A stretch of DNA of 23,953 nucleotides from Acidimicrobiales bacterium (GCA_013003325.1 JABDJU010000093.1:1-23953), one strand, 5' to 3'; counted from the first letter of the stretch, positions 6,804 through 15,546 are shown. Notes: generated by a model from the letters alone, not told the origin. Made by a program: numbers and translations.

Positions 6804-7709
6804 TTGGACCGCGGGCTGAACATCGTGAATCTCCACAAGCGGTTCGGGGACGTGGTGGCGCTCAACGGTGTATCCCTCACCGTGCCCCAGGGGGCGCTGA
6901 TCGGCTTCCTAGGCCCGAACGGCTCGGGCAAGACCACCACCATGCGGGCGGTGATGGGCATGGTGCGACCCGATGCCGGGTCGATCAGCTGGAATGGAGC
7001 GGACATCACCGAAGCGGTTCGTCGCCGGATCGGCTATATGCCGCAGGAGCGCGGGCTGTACGCCCGGATGCGGGCCCGGGAACAGATCGTCTACTTCGGT
7101 CAGCTCGCCGGGCTCGACCGATCCGAAGCCGGCCGCCGGGCCGGCCAGTGGTTGGAACGGCTCGACCTGGGTGACCGGGCCGATTCCCTCGTGCAGGAGC
7201 TCTCGGGCGGCAACCAGCAGAGGGTCCAGCTGGCGGTGTCCTTGGTGCACGATCCAGAACTGTTGATCCTGGACGAACCCTTCGCCGGACTCGATCCGGT
7301 TGCGGCCGAGACGATGCGAGAGATCATCAGCGAGCGGACTCAAAAGGGGGCCAGCGTCCTGTTTTCCTCCCATCAGCTCGATCTGGTCTCGAACCTCACG
7401 TCGGACGCAGTGATCGTTGCGAACGGTTCAGTGGTCGCGTCCGGATCGATCGACGAGCTGCGCTCGAGATCACCGGTGAGGCGCCTCCGCATCCGCTGGA
7501 AAGAGCCCGTTGCGGCTTGGACCCCGCTCGCGGGATCGCTGAGCGAGTTCGACGGTCGCAGCGCCACCGTTGAGATGGCGGCCGATGCCGATGCTGCCGC
7601 GGGAATCGCTCACGCTCTCCGGGCCGGGCCGATCGATGATCTGTCGATGGAACCACCCGAGCTCAGTGAGCTCTTCTCCGACCTGGTCAACGGTGGAGGT
7701 GGCTCATGA
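6804..7709 (+). CDS. NatA-like ABC transporter ATP-binding protein
   Basis: A second ABC ATPase, 301 residues. Walker A is GPNGSGKTT (37-45), the signature is LSGGNQQR (133-140), Walker B is LLILDEPFAGLD (153-164) and the H-loop His190 is in SSHQLDL. After about residue 215 there is the C-terminal accessory domain seen in NatA-type (sodium/drug export) ATPases. The TTG at 6804 lies 5 nt after the permease stop; its first residues lead into the standard NIVNLHKRFGDVVALNGVSL start, so the rare codon is plausible. The stop overlaps the next gene as ATGA, so the second permease is its partner. Sequence differs enough from the first ATPase (signature and H-loop) that this is not a recent duplication. 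Confidence 0.9.
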   Translation: MDRGLNIVNLHKRFGDVVALNGVSLTVPQGALIGFLGPNGSGKTTTMRAVMGMVRPDAGSISWNGADITEAVRRRIGYMPQERGLYARMRAREQIVYFGQLAGLDRSEAGRRAGQWLERLDLGDRADSLVQELSGGNQQRVQLAVSLVHDPELLILDEPFAGLDPVAAETMREIISERTQKGASVLFSSHQLDLVSNLTSDAVIVANGSVVASGSIDELRSRSPVRRLRIRWKEPVAAWTPLAGSLSEFDGRSATVEMAADADAAAGIAHALRAGPIDDLSMEPPELSELFSDLVNGGGGS

Positions 7710-8866
7710 TCTGGGTCATCGCCCGGCGCGAGGTTGTCACGCGGGCGCGGTCGAAACCGTTCATGATCCTGACCGGATTGCTGTTCGTCGGGGTTATCGC
7801 TGTCGCAATCCTGGCCAACGTTCTCGGTGGCGACGACGACAAACGGGAGATCTCGATCGGGCTCGCCGGCACCGGAGTCGATGCCGGCGAACTCCTGGCC
7901 GCCGGCAGCCCCACTCTCGATGTCGAGATCGTGAGGCAGGGGGCTTCGGTCGACGCCCTCGAGGACGGCGAAATCGACGTTCTCTTCGACGGCTCCACGT
8001 TGACCTGGCAAGACTTCGCTGACCCGCAGATCGACAGCTTCATCCGAGACACGCTGTCCGCCGCCCAGTTCGAGAGACGCGCCGGCGAACTCGACCTGGC
8101 CCCGGCCGACATTCAACGCCTTTTCGAACCGGTCGACATCGCCCAGGAGACCTTGGCCGGCGACGATTCACAATTCGGCGTTCGTTTTGTGGCGGCCGGC
8201 GCATCCGGACTGGCGACCTTCATGCTGCTTCAGATCTGGGGAGCGTTCCTCATGATGGGCGTGATCGAAGAGAAGTCATCCAAGGTGGTCGAGATTCTCT
8301 TGTCCCACGTGCGCCCTCGCACCCTGCTGGCGGGCAAGGTGCTGGGTCTGGGACTGCTGGCGGTAGGCCAGATGCTCATCCTGGTCGGGGGCCTGGTCGT
8401 CGGATTGCTCCTTGTGCGAGACATCGAAATCCCGAGCGGGGTTTGGACGACGGCTCCCCTGAGCTTGGCCACCTTCGTGCTCGGTTTCGCGTTCTACTCC
8501 TCGATGTTTGCAGCTGTCGGTTCGACCGTGTCTCGCCAGGAAGACGCAAACTCGGCACAGATTCCCGCGATGCTGCCGCTGATCGCCGGATACATGATCG
8601 CCGCCTTCAGCATAGAAAACCCCGATAATCCGGCCGTGGTGATCGGGTCGTTCGTCCCGTTCTCGGCGCCGGTGCTGTTGCCGTTCCGCAACGCCTTTGC
8701 CGACCTGGCGCTTTGGGAGGTGGCGCTGTCACTCGCCATCCTGTCGCTGTCGTCGGTGGTCATGATCAGGCTGGCGGGATGGATCTACCGTTACTCGCTA
8801 CTGCGGACCGGGGCCCGCACCACCTACGCCGATCTATGGCGGAACCGCAACGCCGACGTGCTGTAG
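7706..8866 (+). CDS. NatB-like ABC-2 permease
   Basis: This 386-residue membrane protein is the partner of the NatA-like ATPase. It has an N-terminal transmembrane helix (about 20-42), then an extracytoplasmic domain of roughly 130 residues with several acidic stretches, then five or six C-terminal helices. The motif GVIEEKSSKVVEILLSHVRP after the second helix is diagnostic of the NatB/YhaP-like ABC-2 group. The ATG at 7706 overlaps the previous stop (ATGA). It is the last gene of the operon and converges with the small membrane protein gene 11 bp away. The substrate is unknown; sodium or a toxic peptide or drug are family precedents. Confidence 0.9.
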   Translation: MIWVIARREVVTRARSKPFMILTGLLFVGVIAVAILANVLGGDDDKREISIGLAGTGVDAGELLAAGSPTLDVEIVRQGASVDALEDGEIDVLFDGSTLTWQDFADPQIDSFIRDTLSAAQFERRAGELDLAPADIQRLFEPVDIAQETLAGDDSQFGVRFVAAGASGLATFMLLQIWGAFLMMGVIEEKSSKVVEILLSHVRPRTLLAGKVLGLGLLAVGQMLILVGGLVVGLLLVRDIEIPSGVWTTAPLSLATFVLGFAFYSSMFAAVGSTVSRQEDANSAQIPAMLPLIAGYMIAAFSIENPDNPAVVIGSFVPFSAPVLLPFRNAFADLALWEVALSLAILSLSSVVMIRLAGWIYRYSLLRTGARTTYADLWRNRNADVL

Positions 8867-8877
8867 TTGACCGACGC

Positions 8878-9066
8878 CTAGAACGGCAGCGCGGCCTCGC
8901 CTTGGTTGGCCGCCACCAAGAACCCGGCGGCGAAGACGGCTGCGAGAACCCCGAAGAAGATGGCCAGTTTGATGACCTTCTTGAAGAAGAACAGTGCTGC
9001 CAGGCCGACCAGGGCGATGGTGGTGATGCTGTACTGCGCGATGTTGTCCTTAATCAGATCGATCAC
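8878..9066 (-). CDS. Small hydrophobic membrane protein of unknown function
   Basis: This 62-residue protein is not a family I recognise. After a short N-terminus (VIDLIKDNIAQY) it has one or two hydrophobic segments, about residues 13-29 and 33-51, separated by a Phe/Lys-rich turn (FFFKKVIK), and ends with a short acidic tail. The start is the GTG at 9066, which lies 7 nt after a TACTAT -10 box; an ATG at 9114 in the same frame would lie upstream of that box. The gene has its own promoter and faces the exporter operon, so it is not an operon member. Confidence 0.65.
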   Translation of the reverse strand: MIDLIKDNIAQYSITTIALVGLAALFFFKKVIKLAIFFGVLAAVFAAGFLVAANQGEAALPF

Positions 9067-9073
9067 GGGTGAA

Positions 9074-9079
9074 ATAGTA
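9074..9079 (-). promoter_or_regulatory. -10 box of a leaderless promoter for the small membrane protein
   Basis: TACTAT on the minus strand is followed by 7 nt and the GTG at 9066. Confidence 0.6.
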
Positions 9080-9121
9080 CGAAACCCGCTCGCCGAAGTG
9101 GTGGCGCTCCCCACGATGGGC

Positions 9122-9127
9122 TAGACC
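9122..9127 (+). promoter_or_regulatory. -10 box of a leaderless promoter for the VOC gene
   Basis: TAGACC is followed by 6 nt and the GTG at 9134. The last base departs from the TANNNT pattern, so this is the weakest of the leaderless boxes here. Confidence 0.45.
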
Positions 9128-9133
9128 ATCAGC

Positions 9134-9598
9134 GTGAACTCCCGACCATTCCGGGTCCTAGGCGTCCAACAGATCGCCATCGGCGGGCTCGACAAAACCC
9201 TGCTCAGCGAACTGTGGACCGGCCTGTTTGGCATTGAAAAGGTGAAGGACTACCGCAGCGAAGCCGAGAACGTCGACGAGGACGTGCTGGCGCTCGGATC
9301 GGGCCCTCATGCGGTTGAAATCGATCTGATGCAGCCGATCGACCCAGACCGATCTCCGAGGGTGAACGCACCGCCGCTCAACCACGTCGGCCTGTGGATC
9401 GATGACCTCCCCGCGGCGGTCGAGTGGCTGACCAACCGTGGCATGCGGTTCACGCCGGGCGGCATCAGACCGGGGGCGTCCGGGTTCGATGTGTGCTTCA
9501 TCCACCCGAAGGGGAACGACGCGTCGCCACGAAGTGGCGAGGGTGTGCTTATCGAGCTGGTCCAGGCCCCCGCCGAGGTGATCGACGCACTCGGCTGA
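9134..9598 (+). CDS. VOC (glyoxalase/bleomycin-resistance fold) family protein
   Basis: This 154-residue protein has the paired beta-alpha-beta-beta-beta modules of the vicinal oxygen chelate superfamily, in the range of methylmalonyl-CoA epimerase and lactoylglutathione lyase. The four metal-ligand positions can be read as Gln13 (VQQIAIG), Glu62 (AVEIDLMQP), His84 (LNHVGLWIDDL) and Glu141 (VLIELVQAP). A Gln in place of the first His is tolerated in the superfamily. The insertion PKGNDASPRSGEGV (125-138) precedes the last strand. The reaction cannot be told from sequence alone. It lies upstream of citrate synthase with a 147-bp gap and a separate putative promoter, so a shared pathway is only suggested. 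Confidence 0.8.
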   Translation: MNSRPFRVLGVQQIAIGGLDKTLLSELWTGLFGIEKVKDYRSEAENVDEDVLALGSGPHAVEIDLMQPIDPDRSPRVNAPPLNHVGLWIDDLPAAVEWLTNRGMRFTPGGIRPGASGFDVCFIHPKGNDASPRSGEGVLIELVQAPAEVIDALG

Positions 9599-9636
9599 GC
9601 CAGCGCGGCGATTCGAGCAGCGACTGCCAAAACCGC

Positions 9637-9642
9637 TAGATT
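9637..9642 (+). promoter_or_regulatory. Putative -10 box for citrate synthase
   Basis: TAGATT lies about 100 nt upstream of the gltA start. No start codon follows at 6-7 nt, so this would be a leadered transcript with a 5' UTR of roughly 95 nt, unlike most promoters in the window. No clear -35 was seen. Confidence 0.35.
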
Positions 9643-9733
9643 CACCCGCAAGAGGAACACTTCAATCCGCGCCGGGAGCACAACGGGGTGCCCCACCGCC
9701 GTCGCCGGCCTTCAAACGGTGCGCAGAACCCAT

Positions 9734-9739
9734 GAGGAG
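9734..9739 (+). promoter_or_regulatory. Shine-Dalgarno sequence that decides the gltA start
   Basis: GAGGAG ends 6 nt before the GTG at 9746. It abuts the ATG at 9740 and lies inside the longer GTG-9719 frame, so 9746 is the best start. Confidence 0.7.
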
Positions 9740-9745
9740 ATGCAC

Positions 9746-11014
9746 GTGACCGAGTCCGTCACCATTACCGACAACCGCACCGGAGAGTCGGTCGAGATTC
9801 CTATCGAGAACGGGGGAATCCACAGCAACGCGTTCGCCAAACACATGCCAGGTCTTTGGTTCTACGACCCCGGTTTCACCGCCACCGCCAGCGCCGCCAG
9901 CTCCATCACCGATCTCGACGGCGCCAACGGCATCCTTCGGTATCGCGGCTATCCGATCGAGCAGTTGGCCGAGCAGTCGAGCTTCCTCGAAGTGTGTTAC
10001 CTGCTCCTCTTCGGCGAACTCCCCAACCACGAGCAAATGGACAACTGGGTCCACGACGTCACCTACCACACGTTCATCCACGAGAACATGCGCAAGCGGT
10101 TCATGGAGGGCTTCCACCACGACGCCCACCCGATGGGCATGCTGATGAGCGCCATCGCCGCGCTTTCCACCTTCTACCCCGAAGCCAAAGAGATCTTTGA
10201 TCCCGAGATTCGCTACAAGCAGATCAATCGGCTCATCTCCAAGGGACCGACCCTGGCCGCGATGGCCTACCGGGCCAGTATCGGTATGCCCTTCGTGTAC
10301 CCCGACAACAACCTCAACTACGCCGAGAACTTCCTGTCGATGATGTGGCGGGTGGCCGAACCCAACTACGAACCCAACCCGGTGTTGGCCAAGGCGCTCG
10401 ACGTGCTGCTCATCCTGCACGCTGATCACGAGCAGAACTGCTCCACCACCACGATGCGGGTGGTGGGTTCATCCCACGCCGACCCGTTCTCCGCTGCCGC
10501 CTCGGCGACCGGCGCCCTGTACGGGCCCCGACACGGAGGCGCCAACGAGCAGGTGATCCACATGCTCGAAGACATCGGTTCCTACGACAACATCGAGCCC
10601 TTCGTCGAGTCGGTGAAGCTGGGCGAGCAGCGCCTGATGGGTTTCGGGCATCGCGTCTACAAGGCCTACGATCCGCGGGCCCGCATCGTGAAAGAACAGG
10701 CCGATCGGGTGTTCGAGGTCACCGGCAAGAGTCCGCTGCTCGACATAGCGCTCAAGCTCGAAGAGATCGCTCTCGAAGATGATTACTTCAAGAGCCGTAA
10801 TCTCTACCCGAATGTCGACTTCTACACCGGCCTGATCTACCAGGCCATGGAGTTTCCGCTCGACATGTTCACCGTGCTGTTCACCATCGGCCGCATGCCT
10901 GGATGGCTCGCCCACTGGCAGGAGATGCTCCAGCAGGAGCAGCGGATCAGTCGTCCCCGGCAGCTCTATGTCGGGCCCGATGCCCGTGACTATGTGCCGA
11001 TGGCCAGCCGCTAG
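9746..11014 (+). CDS. gltA: Citrate synthase
   Basis: Citrate synthase condenses acetyl-CoA with oxaloacetate at the entry of the TCA cycle. The 422-residue protein has all catalytic residues: His263 in GPRHGGANE, His302 in GFGHRVYK and Asp358 in PNVDFYTG, close to positions 264, 305 and 362 of the E. coli enzyme. HADHEQNCSTTT (225-236) and the DGANGILRYRGYPIEQLAE segment are also typical of hexameric bacterial type citrate synthase. The start is the GTG at 9746 behind a GAGGAG ribosome site; the longer frame from 9719 is less likely. It is the one gene in the window with an obvious leader and Shine-Dalgarno sequence, which suits a highly expressed central-metabolism enzyme. It converges with the acetyltransferase gene 32 bp downstream. 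Confidence 0.96.
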   Translation: MTESVTITDNRTGESVEIPIENGGIHSNAFAKHMPGLWFYDPGFTATASAASSITDLDGANGILRYRGYPIEQLAEQSSFLEVCYLLLFGELPNHEQMDNWVHDVTYHTFIHENMRKRFMEGFHHDAHPMGMLMSAIAALSTFYPEAKEIFDPEIRYKQINRLISKGPTLAAMAYRASIGMPFVYPDNNLNYAENFLSMMWRVAEPNYEPNPVLAKALDVLLILHADHEQNCSTTTMRVVGSSHADPFSAAASATGALYGPRHGGANEQVIHMLEDIGSYDNIEPFVESVKLGEQRLMGFGHRVYKAYDPRARIVKEQADRVFEVTGKSPLLDIALKLEEIALEDDYFKSRNLYPNVDFYTGLIYQAMEFPLDMFTVLFTIGRMPGWLAHWQEMLQQEQRISRPRQLYVGPDARDYVPMASR

Positions 11015-11026
11015 ATCTGGGTCAAA

Positions 11027-11039
11027 CCGGCTGCGCCGG
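11027..11039. terminator. Short GC hairpin between convergent genes, possible bidirectional terminator
   Basis: CCGGC (11027-11031), loop TGC and GCCGG (11035-11039) fill the 32-bp gap between the gltA stop and the stop of the minus-strand acetyltransferase gene. There is no T tract on either side. Confidence 0.35.
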
Positions 11040-11046
11040 CGGGGGT

Positions 11047-13659
11047 TCAGGCGGTGCGGACCGAGGCCAGCGGGTTTTCGGGCCAGCGGCGGAGCGTCAC
11101 CGATGCGTCGACCGCCACCGCTCCCACATCGGACAGCAGCACCGGGTTGAGATCGATCTCGGCGAGGTCGCGACAGCACGACGCGGCGACCGACAGCTTT
11201 TCCACCAAGTCGATCAGAGGCTTCGGATCATGGCCGCCGGCCAATACCCGCAGGGTGGCGTCGGTGGCCAATGAGGCGAAATCGGAGGGTTCGGCGGGGA
11301 TCACCACGCGCATCATCGGGGGGTAGTCGCTGCGCCCCAATCCGCCGATGCCGAGGAACAGGTGCGATCCCGATTGAGGGGTCTGTTGCATAGTGAATCT
11401 CACATGGGCGCCGGTGCCGTGCATTCGCTGGATGATGATCGGCCGTTCGGACGAGCCACCCATGCGCTTGAAGGCACGCTTGAGGTGCTGTCGGTGGCGA
11501 ATATCCAACACCGTGCCCCCCGCCTCGCCGGCGCGCCGGTCCGTGCGCCACGATGCCTTGAGCGCAACCGGGTAGCCGAGTTCGTCGGCGGCGTGGGACG
11601 CCTCGGATTCAGTGGTGACCAGGTGGGAGGGAGGGACCGGAAGCTGAAGGGCCTCTATGACCGCAACCGCCTCGTCGTCGTATGATTCGAGTTCAACCTC
11701 GTGGCGATCACCGAGAGCTGCGGCCACAGCGTCGACCAGAGGGCCACAGTCGACATCGTTGACCGGGGTGTCACGGTGGCGGGCTCGGCGCCAAAGTGAA
11801 TAGCTGGCCATACGACCGAGCGCATCGGCGGCCTGTTCCGGATAGGCGAACGTCGGAGGCCGGTGGACCTGGGCGTCCTCACCGATGAGGTTCACCGCCA
11901 CAACGGGCTTATCGACCGCCCGATCGACATCGCGCACGATTTCGGCCAGGGCGTGGGCTGGCAACGCCGGCGTGGGCACGAGGGCTAGCAGTACCGAATC
12001 GACCGCTTCGGACAGCGCCGCCGCCACGACCGCCCGTTCGAACGTGTCGGAGTCGGTCGACAGCGTGAAGGTGAGAGTGTCGGCGTTGTCGATCAGGATC
12101 GAACCGGCTCCATCGGCCAGTACCCCCTCGACCGCGGTTTCAGACGGCGCCACGATGGTGAGCCCAGCCTTCTCACAGGCTGAGCGAGCCAGCTTGGCAA
12201 CCGAAGCCGCATTGGACACCACGACCACCGAATTGCCGGCCGGAACGGGCTGTGAACTCATCAACCGAACCTGGTCGACGAGGTCGGACACGTGGTCGAC
12301 CAGGACTACACCCCCGGCTCGAGCGACGGCGGCGAGATCGGGATCGGCAGGGGTGACCGCCACCACCGGCTTCACCTCACTGATGCGTCGTGCCACCCGA
12401 AGGAAGTTGCGGGGGTTTCCGAAGTTCTCGAGATACAGAGCGACGGTGTTGGTCCGATCGTCGGCGATCCAGTACTGCAGCACGTCGTACACCGAGACGT
12501 CGGCTCGAAGACCGGCCGACATGAAGGTGCTGACCCCGAGACCGAGCCCGGCCAGCTGGGAGAGAATCGCGGCCCCGAGGGGTCCCGATTGCGACAGCAA
12601 TCCGATGTCTCCAACCGGCACGTCGACCGGCAGGAAATGTGCCTGCAGTGCGATCTCGGGGTCGGTGTTCACAACGCCGTAGCTGAGAGGACCGAGCAGA
12701 CGCACCCCCCCGTCTCGCACAAGACGAACCAACGCCGCCAACCGCTGTCGCCCCTCCTCCACCTCGTCGGTGAACCCGGCCGACACCACGATCACGGCCT
12801 TCACACCGGCCTCGATACACTCGGCGACGGCCCCGAACACCGACTCGGCCGGCAGCGCCACGATCGCGAGATCAACCGGGTCGTCGAGCTCGGACAGCGA
12901 GGCCACGGTGCGGGTGCTGAGGATTCTTCGTTTGGCGTTTGGATTCACCGCGATGATCTCGCCGGCGAAGGAACCATCCACCAAAGAGCGGAGCAGTTCG
13001 TGGCCTACCGATCCCGGACGGCGGCCTGCCCCAACCACCGCCACCGACTCGGGCTCGAAGAACCGTTCGACGGCTCGGGAACGGCTCTGTTGTTCACGAC
13101 TGTCGATCGCATCCTGAGCGGCCTGAGGATCACCGATCCCCAACGTCACGGCTATGGCGCCATCTTCGAATCTGGAGCTGACGTCGAACCCTGCGTTCTT
13201 GAACACCCCCAGCATCCGGAAGTTCTCGGGCAACACCGTGGCGGTGAATGTGTGGATGCCTTGGGCGCGTGCCCGCTGGGCGAGATACTCGAGCATCAGT
13301 GTGGCTAGGCCCCGCCCGTGGTGCTGGTCGTCGACGAAGAAGGCGACCTCGGCTGAGTGATCGGTGGTGCCCTCACCCTCGTAGCGTGAGACCGCCACCA
13401 TCTCGTCGCCGATAAGGGCCACGAACGCCATGCGCTCCACGTAGTCCACGACGGTGAACCGTTCGAGTTCCTGGTCGGTCAGCTTGGGCCGAAAGCGGAA
13501 GTAGCGGAAGTAGATGCTCTCCTGGGATTGACGGTTGTGAAACCGTTCCATCCGGGCTGCGTCGTCGGGCCGGATCGGCCGCACCCGGACGGTTGCGCCG
13601 TCCTTGAGCAGGGCGTCGGTTTCCCACTGGTCGGGGTAACCGTCAGGAAGATTCGCCAC
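11047..13659 (-). CDS. GNAT plus NDP-forming acyl-CoA synthetase fusion, Pat-type protein acetyltransferase
   Basis: This 870-residue protein joins an N-terminal GNAT domain (about 22-175; acetyl-CoA loop DQHHGRGLAT at 111-120) to an NDP-forming acyl-CoA synthetase-like part: a CoA-binding Rossmann domain (about 200-330, SVAVVGAGRRPGSVG), a succinyl-CoA ligase-like domain (about 350-465, SQSGPLGAA), and a C-terminal ATP-grasp-like region ending AEIDLNPVLL. This order is known from actinobacterial lysine acetyltransferases that acetylate acyl-CoA synthetases and other enzymes. The loop that normally carries the phosphorylated His (SHTGxLAG-like) is missing: KPVVAV (430-435) runs almost directly to ARAGGVVLVDHVSDL (447-461). 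The ligase half is thus probably not a working ADP-forming synthetase and may act as an acyl-CoA sensor. The GTG at 13659 lies 6 nt after a TAGGAT -10 box. It lies 66 bp downstream of recD with its own promoter. Confidence 0.88.
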   Translation of the reverse strand: MANLPDGYPDQWETDALLKDGATVRVRPIRPDDAARMERFHNRQSQESIYFRYFRFRPKLTDQELERFTVVDYVERMAFVALIGDEMVAVSRYEGEGTTDHSAEVAFFVDDQHHGRGLATLMLEYLAQRARAQGIHTFTATVLPENFRMLGVFKNAGFDVSSRFEDGAIAVTLGIGDPQAAQDAIDSREQQSRSRAVERFFEPESVAVVGAGRRPGSVGHELLRSLVDGSFAGEIIAVNPNAKRRILSTRTVASLSELDDPVDLAIVALPAESVFGAVAECIEAGVKAVIVVSAGFTDEVEEGRQRLAALVRLVRDGGVRLLGPLSYGVVNTDPEIALQAHFLPVDVPVGDIGLLSQSGPLGAAILSQLAGLGLGVSTFMSAGLRADVSVYDVLQYWIADDRTNTVALYLENFGNPRNFLRVARRISEVKPVVAVTPADPDLAAVARAGGVVLVDHVSDLVDQVRLMSSQPVPAGNSVVVVSNAASVAKLARSACEKAGLTIVAPSETAVEGVLADGAGSILIDNADTLTFTLSTDSDTFERAVVAAALSEAVDSVLLALVPTPALPAHALAEIVRDVDRAVDKPVVAVNLIGEDAQVHRPPTFAYPEQAADALGRMASYSLWRRARHRDTPVNDVDCGPLVDAVAAALGDRHEVELESYDDEAVAVIEALQLPVPPSHLVTTESEASHAADELGYPVALKASWRTDRRAGEAGGTVLDIRHRQHLKRAFKRMGGSSERPIIIQRMHGTGAHVRFTMQQTPQSGSHLFLGIGGLGRSDYPPMMRVVIPAEPSDFASLATDATLRVLAGGHDPKPLIDLVEKLSVAASCCRDLAEIDLNPVLLSDVGAVAVDASVTLRRWPENPLASVRTA

Positions 13660-13665
13660 CTCGAA

Positions 13666-13671
13666 ATCCTA
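13666..13671 (-). promoter_or_regulatory. -10 box of a leaderless promoter for the GNAT/synthetase fusion
   Basis: TAGGAT on the minus strand is followed by 6 nt and the GTG at 13659. It indicates transcription separate from the rec operon. Confidence 0.6.
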
Positions 13672-13725
13672 CGGGCGGCTTGCCGCTCGCACCGAACTAT
13701 GAACCGGGTCGTAGCGTTGCAGATG

Positions 13726-15546
13726 TCACCTCAGCATCAAGGAGAGGCCGGATGCTCGACGGACCGGGGTCTCGATCGCCTGGCGCACCGCCGCTTCGGT
13801 TCCGACTACGGTGACCTGGCTTTTCGCCCTCGTAACCCCCGTGTAAAGGAGTTCGCGACTCAACACCGGTGAGCCGGGCTCGGGTAGGGCGACCACGGCG
13901 TGGTCGAATTCGGACCCCTGGCTCTTGTGGATGGTCATCGCCCACCACGTGTCGAGTTGACCGATCTGAGCCGGTTTGAGCGGTGCCGGGTTGGCCGAGT
14001 CGGGAAAGACGACCGAGCGTTGGTTGTCGCCGGTCTTGATCACGATGCCCGTGTCCCCGTTGAACAACTTCAGCAGGTAGTCGTTGTTGGTCACGATCAC
14101 CGGCCGCCCCACGTACCAGCGCCCCACGAAGCTGCGGTCATCGACCTCGGAGCGCACGGCGGTTTCGATCCGCCGCTGCCATTCTTCTCTACCGTTGGGG
14201 CCCCGCCGGGTGGCGGCGAGCACCTTGATCGCCGAGCTGTGGGCCATGGCCTGCACGGCGTCGCCGGCGAGGGCGCTGGCGAGCGACAACACCCCGTTCC
14301 TGCTGACCTGAGCCAGCACCGTGTCGCTGTGTTCGGTGTCTACCCGGTTGACGTCGGGAAAGCCGGGGCTGTTGAGAATCTCGAGCGCGCCGGATGCGTC
14401 GCCGACGTCTATGGCCTCGGCGAGACGTCCAATTCCTGAATCCGAACCGAAGCGGTGGGTAGTGGTGAGGGTGACCACCGAAGCACCCACCGGGCCCTGG
14501 CTGCTGGTTATGTCGCCAAGCACCGCACCGGCCTCAACCGACGCCAGCTGCGACGGATCCCCTACCAGGATCAACCGGGTGTCGGCACCGATCGCGTCGA
14601 CGAGCCGACCCATGAGCGAAAGTGACACCATCGACACCTCGTCGATCACCACGACGTCGAGCGGCAACGGATTGGAACGATCGTGACGGAAACGAATTCC
14701 ATCGCGATAGCCGAGCATGCGGTGGATTGTTGACGGTTCGAGCGCCTGGAGGGTCTCGGCGGTCTCGTCGTCGAGCGACAGCGTCGCGTCTTTGATGGCC
14801 TCCTTCATGCGGCTGGCCGCCTTGCCGGTTGGGGCCGCTATTCCGATGCGAAGCGGCTCGGGTGACGCCGACAGCAGCGCCGCCATCGTGCGGGTGAGCG
14901 TGAACGTCTTGCCGGTGCCCGGGCCACCGGCGATGACGGTGAGCTGGTTGGTGAGAGCGTGATGGGCCGCCGCCGCCTGGTCGCCACCGTCGGGGAACAA
15001 GGCGGCTAGATTCGGATCGCCGTGGGCGGCACCGTCCGACCGCCACGCCAGTTCCTTCAACGACTGAGCGACAGCAGCTTCATAGTGGTAGTAGCGGTCG
15101 AGGTAAAGGAGATCGTTGTCGTAGACCATGAGCGCCGCAGCTCCGAGGGCGGGGTCCTGGCCCCGGATCACACCATCGAAGGCTGGCTTGCCGATGGCGC
15201 GAGCCAGACAGCGCTTCCACTTCTCAGGATCGGGCCACGGCAGTTCCTCGATCGCCGGTGGCGGGGCCTGCTGCTCGTGGTTTCGTGGGATGGCGGTGTC
15301 GACCGCTGCGGTATCGGCGATCCGGCCGAGATCGACCGCCACATGACCCTGCTGCGGTGCCCGCGACGCCATAGCGGCCGCGAGTACAACCCTTCGGTGG
15401 ACCGTTGGCCCCAGTGAATCGCCGAGCAGCTCGTGCACGAACGTTGCGAACGCAATGTCAACGGCGTTGAGCACGCCGGCGTCGACAAAAGGCTGAATCC
15501 ACGCCAGCTCACTGCGCACGACCGGTGCGAGATGATGCCGGCTCAT
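13726..15546 (-). CDS. recD: RecBCD subunit RecD, 5'-3' helicase
   Basis: RecD is the fast SF1B helicase subunit of the RecBCD enzyme, moving 5'-3' at double-strand breaks. The 606-residue protein has the N-terminal RecD domain (about 1-150), Walker A GGPGTGKT (207-214), Walker B VVVIDEVSM, the LVGDPSQLASVEAG motif, and the C-terminal helicase motifs MTIHKSQGSEFDHAVVALP and LLYTGVTRAK. The length is close to that of the E. coli protein. The ATG at 15546 overlaps the recB stop as ATGA, so it is translationally coupled. It is the last gene of the rec operon. Confidence 0.95.
   Translation of the reverse strand: MSRHHLAPVVRSELAWIQPFVDAGVLNAVDIAFATFVHELLGDSLGPTVHRRVVLAAAMASRAPQQGHVAVDLGRIADTAAVDTAIPRNHEQQAPPPAIEELPWPDPEKWKRCLARAIGKPAFDGVIRGQDPALGAAALMVYDNDLLYLDRYYHYEAAVAQSLKELAWRSDGAAHGDPNLAALFPDGGDQAAAAHHALTNQLTVIAGGPGTGKTFTLTRTMAALLSASPEPLRIGIAAPTGKAASRMKEAIKDATLSLDDETAETLQALEPSTIHRMLGYRDGIRFRHDRSNPLPLDVVVIDEVSMVSLSLMGRLVDAIGADTRLILVGDPSQLASVEAGAVLGDITSSQGPVGASVVTLTTTHRFGSDSGIGRLAEAIDVGDASGALEILNSPGFPDVNRVDTEHSDTVLAQVSRNGVLSLASALAGDAVQAMAHSSAIKVLAATRRGPNGREEWQRRIETAVRSEVDDRSFVGRWYVGRPVIVTNNDYLLKLFNGDTGIVIKTGDNQRSVVFPDSANPAPLKPAQIGQLDTWWAMTIHKSQGSEFDHAVVALPEPGSPVLSRELLYTGVTRAKSQVTVVGTEAAVRQAIETPVRRASGLSLMLR

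Noticed and set aside
12292..13308. Long plus-strand frame opposite the acetyltransferase gene
   Set aside because: Antisense shadow; His/Arg/Gly-rich composition without any known motif.
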